Positions 43,178 through 46,948 of a DNA stretch of 46,948 bases are shown in pieces. The position numbers and the translations under genes are program-made. This DNA is from Bacteroidales bacterium (GTDB lineage Bacteria; Bacteroidota; Bacteroidia; Bacteroidales; UBA932). The notes under the pieces are model-generated. The model did not search any database, was not told where the DNA came from, and saw nothing but the letters and a program-made list of their open reading frames with translations. Each line of letters begins with the position of its first letter. Positions within the stretch are counted from its first letter, which is position 1. Location: positions 1 to 46,948 of the forward strand of contig JAFTEQ010000063.1 in the NCBI GenBank assembly GCA_017453565.1, written 5' to 3'.

Positions 43178-43720
43178 CTAAGAGTCCTTCTCTACCATCC
43201 AGGTGCAGGAGTACCAGTTGTTGCCCTCGTCCACTTTACCGGAGGATGTCAGGGTGTAGCCTTCCGCTGCGGAGAACAATTTATCGAAATAAGTTACGTT
43301 AAGGTTTATCTTTTTGATTGTGATGCTACCATTCCCCGACAAGGTGACGTGACTGCCTCCAAATAATCCTCCATTGGATAATCTGATTATAGAAGCGCCA
43401 TTCAGAGTCAGGTTACAATCACTTAGGAAAGTGAACCTCTCTTTGCTTGCAAGAACGCATGTGAAACTCTTGAATGTGATCGCTCCTGCCTGCACAAAGA
43501 AAGAATAACCGGAGGATGACCTACTAATAATGGTTCCGTCAACCTCGATGGTGTACGTTGAGCCACTCTGTATGGGTGTCGGATCAATCTTTGGTCGACT
43601 CCCGGCACCAACCTTCGGAACATCCTCTTCTTCTTCACCTTTCTGACAGGACACAGCCGCCGCTCCGGCCACAACAAAGAACAGTGCGATCAGGAACAGG
43701 AATAGTACTGTCTTCTTCAT
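43178..43720 (-). CDS. hypothetical exported lipoprotein
   Basis: I do not recognise this 180-residue protein. It begins with a hydrophobic signal ending in an AAAVSC sequence, a probable lipobox with Cys about 24, then an acidic run (QKGEEEEDVP). The rest is rich in Ser, Gly, Thr and beta-strand pattern with repeats of the type 'LSGNGSITIKKINLNVTYFD', suggesting a beta-sandwich or beta-helix. A longer reading with 45 more residues exists but begins in AT-rich intergenic DNA that holds the neighbouring operon's promoter. The ATG at 43720 with a clean signal peptide is therefore preferred. It is divergent from the bacterioferritin-like gene and convergent with guaA. A weak -7 box (TATCTTCG, 43728-43735) lies 7 nt upstream. 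Confidence 0.7.
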   Translation of the reverse strand: MKKTVLFLFLIALFFVVAGAAAVSCQKGEEEEDVPKVGAGSRPKIDPTPIQSGSTYTIEVDGTIISRSSSGYSFFVQAGAITFKSFTCVLASKERFTFLSDCNLTLNGASIIRLSNGGLFGGSHVTLSGNGSITIKKINLNVTYFDKLFSAAEGYTLTSSGKVDEGNNWYSCTWMVEKDS

Positions 43721-43794
43721 GACACTGCGAAGATAGTGAAAAACGCGGAGAAACAGCAAGGCCAGATTATCGAAGCTTTTGAAGATTTTATAAA

Positions 43795-43844
43795 ATATCG
43801 CTTGCGATATAAAAATAAAGTTGTATATTTGCATCGTGAACGAT
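43795..43844 (+). promoter_or_regulatory. promoter with two palindromic operators ahead of the peroxide-response operon
   Basis: The promoter is TTG (43802-43804, -33) and TATATTTG (43824-43831, -7), 19 bp apart. Palindrome 1, ATATCGCTTGCGATAT (43795-43810), covers the -33 element. Palindrome 2, ATCGTGAACGAT (43833-43844), sits at the expected transcription start. Both share ATCG-N4-CGAT, and the right half CGATATAAA is identical at 43805-43813 and 43841-43849, exactly 36 bp apart. They are good candidates for binding sites of the OhrR-type repressor encoded third in the operon. Confidence 0.7.
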
Positions 43845-43872
43845 ATAAATAACAACTAAATATTCAAGAATC

Positions 43873-44328
43873 ATGGACTTTAAAAACACTATCCAGATCT
43901 CTCAGATGATCATCAACGAGCTTACCGGCAGCGCTTTCGTACACAAGATGCAGGGGCAACTGTTCAAGAGCCAGGGCTTCACCAAACTTGGCGAGAAGTA
44001 CATTGGCCATTACAACGAAGAGATGGCTTGGGTGGAGAAATACACCGACCGTCTGCTCGACCTCGGAGTCGTTCCCGAAGTAAAAGTTTGCAGCGAGTCC
44101 AAGCTGATTGAAGACCCCAAGGCCTACATCGAGGCGGATCACAAGCTCCAGAAGGAAGGCGTAGAGACGCTCTATAAGGCTATGCCCGCCCTGGCGGGAG
44201 ACCCCACCACCTATGACCTCACCAAGGCTTATCTGCTGGACGAGGAAGAGGACCAGTACTGGGACGAGGAACAGCTGGATCTCATCGAAAAAATCGGTTA
44301 TCAGAACTGGCTCGTAAAGCAGCTGTAA
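43873..44328 (+). CDS. bacterioferritin-like protein with incomplete di-iron site
   Basis: This 151-residue four-helix protein aligns over its full length with bacterioferritin: 'INELTGSAFVHKMQGQLFKSQGFTKL', 'YNEEMAWVEKYTDRLLDLG' and, at the end, 'LDLIEKIGYQNWLVKQL'. By an alignment recalled from the E. coli protein, Glu16, Glu50 and Glu124 match iron ligands Glu18, Glu51 and Glu127. The ligands His54, Glu94 and His130 are replaced by Trp53, Gln93 and Asp127. Met51 lines up with the haem-binding Met52. It may therefore bind haem or act structurally rather than oxidise iron. It is the first gene of an operon with glutathione peroxidase and an OhrR-like regulator. Confidence 0.83.
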   Translation: MDFKNTIQISQMIINELTGSAFVHKMQGQLFKSQGFTKLGEKYIGHYNEEMAWVEKYTDRLLDLGVVPEVKVCSESKLIEDPKAYIEADHKLQKEGVETLYKAMPALAGDPTTYDLTKAYLLDEEEDQYWDEEQLDLIEKIGYQNWLVKQL

Positions 44329-44329
44329 G

Positions 44330-44872
44330 ATGGCAAAGATCTATGACTTCAAGGCTCTTAACAATAAGGGCTTTGAATTTGACTTCGGGCAGCTCGAAGG
44401 CAAGGTTCTCCTGATTGTGAACACTGCGTCCAAGTGCGGTTTCACTCCGCAATATGACGGTCTGGAAGCCCTGTACCAGAAGTACAAGGACAGAGGACTG
44501 GCTATCGTTGGCTTTCCCTGCGACCAGTTTGCCCACCAGGAACCCGGCTCCGACGAGGAGATTGCCGAGTTCTGCCGCATCAACCACGGCGTCACGTTCC
44601 CGCTCATGAAGAAGATTGACGTGAACGGTCCCGATGAGAGCCCGGTCTTTACCTATCTGAAGTCTGTGGCACCAACCGAGGAATACAAGGGACTCAAAGC
44701 CAAGGCCACGCATAAGTTGCTCAAGGGCATCAGTAAGAGCGTCGAGAAAGAAAGCGACATTCTCTGGAACTTCACCAAGTTCCTCGTGAACCGTGACGGC
44801 ACTGTCGTCAAGCGCTTTGCGCCCGTGGCTGAACCCGCCTCCTTTGAGAAGGACATAGAAGAAATGTTATAA
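44330..44872 (+). CDS. glutathione peroxidase family enzyme
   Basis: This 180-residue thioredoxin-fold peroxidase reduces hydrogen peroxide or organic peroxides; in bacteria the reductant is often thioredoxin. The peroxidatic Cys is in NTASKCGFTPQY, the Gln in FPCDQFAHQEPGS (also a possible resolving Cys), and the Trp/Asn motif is ILWNFTKFL. These match the catalytic tetrad. It lacks the selenocysteine of animal enzymes. It follows the bacterioferritin-like gene after 1 bp and shares one base with the start of the MarR/OhrR gene, so the three are one transcript aimed at peroxide stress. Confidence 0.95.
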   Translation: MAKIYDFKALNNKGFEFDFGQLEGKVLLIVNTASKCGFTPQYDGLEALYQKYKDRGLAIVGFPCDQFAHQEPGSDEEIAEFCRINHGVTFPLMKKIDVNGPDESPVFTYLKSVAPTEEYKGLKAKATHKLLKGISKSVEKESDILWNFTKFLVNRDGTVVKRFAPVAEPASFEKDIEEML

Positions 44873-45309
44873 TGGACGATAAGTTCAAACTGGAGAACCA
44901 GCTCTGTTTCAGGCTATATACGGCTTCCAGACTGATTATCCAGGCGTATCATCCGCTGCTGGGAGAATTCGGCCTGACGTATCCGCAGTACCTGGTACTT
45001 CTGGTGCTGTGGGAGAAGGATGCACAGCCGGTGAACGACATCGCCAAGCGCCTGCTGCTGGAAACAAATACTGTAACGCCCCTCCTGAAAAGGATGGAGG
45101 CAGAAGGCATCGTAACCCGTAGCCAGGGCAAAAAGGATGCACGCCAAACCATCGTGAAGCTCACGAAAAAGGGACGTGACCTCCAAAAGAAGCTGACCGA
45201 TGTCCCTGAGACCGTTGGCAATGCCGTCATCTGCGACAGTGTAACGCCGGAAGCTATGCCAGGCCTCTTCGGTATGCTTGACGATATCATCAATCGACTC
45301 AAACAATAA
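44872..45309 (+). CDS. OhrR-like MarR-family peroxide-sensing repressor
   Basis: This 145-residue MarR-family winged-helix protein closely follows OhrR. The reactive Cys12 is in LENQLCFRLYTASR, the two Tyr-bearing stretches LYTASR and AYHPLL follow, and then come 'LTYPQYLVLLVLWE' and the recognition helix 'TVTPLLKRMEAEGIV' with the wing 'KKDARQTIVKL'. OhrR proteins leave DNA when the Cys is oxidised by organic peroxides. A further Cys near 119 could form a disulfide. It is the last gene of the operon, and the promoter upstream holds two palindromes that are likely its operators. The target here is a glutathione peroxidase rather than the usual Ohr. Confidence 0.9.
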   Translation: MDDKFKLENQLCFRLYTASRLIIQAYHPLLGEFGLTYPQYLVLLVLWEKDAQPVNDIAKRLLLETNTVTPLLKRMEAEGIVTRSQGKKDARQTIVKLTKKGRDLQKKLTDVPETVGNAVICDSVTPEAMPGLFGMLDDIINRLKQ

Positions 45310-45330
45310 CAATTTCAATGCGCGATGTCG

Positions 45331-45386
45331 GTAGCTCGGGAGCCGCGGGGGTGTTAGGGGGCGCTAGCCCCCTGTAGTAAAGCTAC
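45331..45386 (+). other. nested hairpin downstream of the OhrR-like gene
   Basis: AGGGGGC-GCTA-GCCCCCT (45356-45373) is a strong 7-bp stem enclosed by an outer GTAGCT/AGCTAC pair (45331-45336 with 45381-45386). There is no T-run, so it is not a typical terminator. It could stabilise or end the OhrR transcript, or be a dispersed repeat. The surrounding 176-bp spacer holds nothing else I can identify apart from a poor -7-like AACTTTG at 45471-45477. Confidence 0.4.
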
Positions 45387-45485
45387 GAAAGAGAGCGGTT
45401 TTGCCTCCTAATGCAAGGATAATCCTAATCCTGGCACTCGTCGTTCTAATTATTTCGGCATTTATTGCGGAACTTTGCATCCGCA

Positions 45486-46948
45486 ATGCTAGCCGCCGTC
45501 ATCATATCTCTTTGTGGGATTATCGCCACTGAAGCGCAGGACACCCTGTTGCGGCCAGCATCCATTACAGCCCTTAAAGATGTTGTTGCGCCGGACAATC
45601 TCGCCTCTCCTATTTCCGTAATCCGGGAAGAGGGTCTTCGGCGAAGAGGCACATATCGTCCTAATATGTTGAGCGGAATCGTTCCCGGACTGCATATTCC
45701 GGCATACGGGGCATCCCTGACATCCACCATTTATCTGCGTGGCCTGGGCTCCAGGATGGAGAATCCCGCGATGGGGCTCTATCTGGACGGTGTTCCGGTC
45801 GTGGACAAGAACGCTTATGATTTTGACTGAGAGGGTATCCGGAGCGCGTCGATGGTCAGGGGCCCCCAGGGAACACTGTATGGCCGCAACGCGATGGGGG
45901 GAGTGCTTTCGCTCCAGTCACTCACGCCATCCGACATGTCTGGAATCGACCTGCATCTGGAATACAGGAGCGCATCGACTCTCCGCGCGGGTGCCGTCCT
46001 CTCTTCCGGGAACCATGTCGTTGCGGCATCCTTCCGGCATGGGGCCGGTTTCTTTCCCAACGAGTACAAGAACCGGAACTGCGACCCTTATGACGGGTTC
46101 AGCGCTCACTGGAGATGGGAACGGCCGTTCACAGACCGGCTTTATCTGGACAATACGCTCTGGGCCAACGTGTCCAGCGAAGGGGGCTTTGCTTACGGTC
46201 CCTGGAAAGGGGGACAGCTTCTGCCGGTTTCGTACAATGACGAAGGAAGCTATCGACGTATCTCCGTCATCGACGGGATCAATGCAAGGTGGTTTGGCGA
46301 CGCTATGATTGCCGATGCCGCCGTCTCCGTCCAGCTGCTGGCCGACGATATGCGGATGGACCAGGACTATACGCCCGATTCCATCTTCACCCTGCAGCAA
46401 AAGCAGCTGAGCGGTGCCGGAACGCTGGAAATCCGGCTTCGACGGAAGGATGGAACCCCTGTTTGGCAACCCCAAACTGGATTATTCTCTTTGTTCAAAC
46501 TCAACCGTACGGCTGCACCCGTGACCTTCAAACAGGACGGCATCCAACGGCTTGTCCTCGACAATGCGAACAGCCACATCCCGGCGGATATCGGTTACCT
46601 GAGCATTCCCGACCCGGAATTCCCCGTGGATTCCGACTTCCTGATCGGGGCTTGGAACGTGGCCCTTTTCCACGAATCCGTCTTTACGCTGGAGAAATGG
46701 ACGATGACGGCCGGACTTCGGCTGGATTATGAAGGAAGCCGGATGGATTATGACTGCCTTGCGAGCCTCCACTATCGTTTTGTCCCGACGATGAAAGCCG
46801 ATAAAGCCTTCTCGGTGCCCTATCGGGGCCGAAGCCATCAGGCGGCTTTCGAGGTTCTTCCCAAACTGTCCGTCCTTTATCGGGCTTCCGACAGACTTTC
46901 GCTCTATTCCACCCTGTCGAAAGGATATCGCGCCGGCGGCTTCAACAC
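45486..46948 (+). pseudogene. TonB-dependent receptor gene with an in-frame stop (3' end outside the window)
   Basis: A signal peptide (MLAAVIISLCGIIATEAQ) is followed by a plug domain with 'SPISVIREEGLRRRG', 'LRGLGSRMENPAMGLYLDGVPVVDK' and then DFD before TGA at 45828-45830. The same frame continues without a break to the end of the window: 'MVRGPQGTLYGRNAMGGV' follows at once, and a barrel region ends at 'SKGYRAGGFN'. This is an outer-membrane receptor of siderophore or vitamin type. The TGA falls where an aromatic or hydrophobic residue is normal, so it is a simple nonsense change or a read error. A TTG start at 45465 would add a basic residue to the signal. There is no frameshift in the 372 codons after the TGA. 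Confidence 0.85.

Noticed and set aside
43721-43855. 45-residue N-terminal extension of the hypothetical lipoprotein
   Set aside because: It would place coding sequence across the AT-rich intergenic region with the operators of the divergent operon, and it hides a clean lipoprotein signal that starts at 43720.
45828-45830. TGA read as Trp or selenocysteine
   Set aside because: TGA is used as a normal stop at the ends of many genes here (ftsL, trpB, ftsZ), and I see no selenocysteine-type hairpin right after it. A nonsense change or read error is simpler.
45739-46308. A 189-codon frame near the receptor gene
   Set aside because: It is out of phase with the TonB-dependent receptor, whose conserved plug and barrel sequence is in the other frame.
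1-46948. CRISPR arrays, insertion sequences, prophage, integrase, toxin-antitoxin or restriction genes
   Set aside because: No regular repeat-spacer pattern, transposase, integrase or other marker gene was found on either strand.

Overview
The window looks like chromosome from a GC-rich, probably uncultured member of the Bacteroidales. Evidence: the division/cell-wall (dcw) cluster has Bacteroidetes features (a 422-residue MraY, an FtsI with one PASTA domain, a FtsL-like protein with no close resemblance to the enterobacterial one). Promoters have the phylum's TAnnTTTG -7 box, there are many signal-peptide lipoproteins including NigD-like and fimbrillin-like ones, Shine-Dalgarno sequences are weak, and there is a Bacteroid-trp type leader. 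No phage, insertion sequence, CRISPR or rRNA was seen.

Layout. 1-7.2 kb: a small membrane-anchored protein, a structured GC-rich spacer, a NigD-like lipoprotein, then the minus-strand set LEA14-like lipoprotein - SPOR protein - rpoN, divergent from miaB. A carboxyltransferase (pyruvate carboxylase B / oxaloacetate decarboxylase alpha type) converges on miaB. 7.2-11.6 kb: tRNA-His with its own promoter and terminator. A minus-strand peptidoglycan-recycling operon follows (membrane protein - murQ - remnant of a transporter gene - murK-like kinase), then a fimbrillin-like lipoprotein and radC. 11.6-13.2 kb: a stand-alone class II trpB behind a complete tryptophan attenuator (promoter, 17-residue leader peptide with tandem Trp codons, antiterminator, terminator). 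13.2-15.2 kb: a secreted GH5-like glycoside hydrolase.

15.3-35.7 kb: seventeen co-directional genes with no gap over 16 bp: mraZ, rsmH, ftsL, ftsI, murE, mraY, murD, ftsW, murG, murC, ftsQ, ftsA, ftsZ, then gltX, a serine hydrolase lipoprotein, rpiB and a heparinase II/III-like lyase. 35.7-40.3 kb: a minus-strand operon of a TPR-sensor histidine kinase, an SGNH-GH105 fusion and a second SGNH hydrolase. With the convergent lyase it looks like a small acidic-polysaccharide locus without SusC/SusD. 40.3-43.1 kb: gltS and guaA.

43.1-46.9 kb: a hypothetical lipoprotein, then a peroxide-response operon (bacterioferritin-like protein with lost di-iron ligands, glutathione peroxidase, OhrR-type MarR regulator) whose promoter carries two matching palindromes. 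The window ends inside a TonB-dependent receptor gene broken by one in-frame TGA.

The strongest leads are the trp attenuator on a single-gene trpB, the transporter deletion inside the MurNAc-recycling operon, the two-operator OhrR-type promoter with its degenerate bacterioferritin, and the kinase-led SGNH/GH105 locus. I did not find a clearly new multi-gene defence or mobile system.
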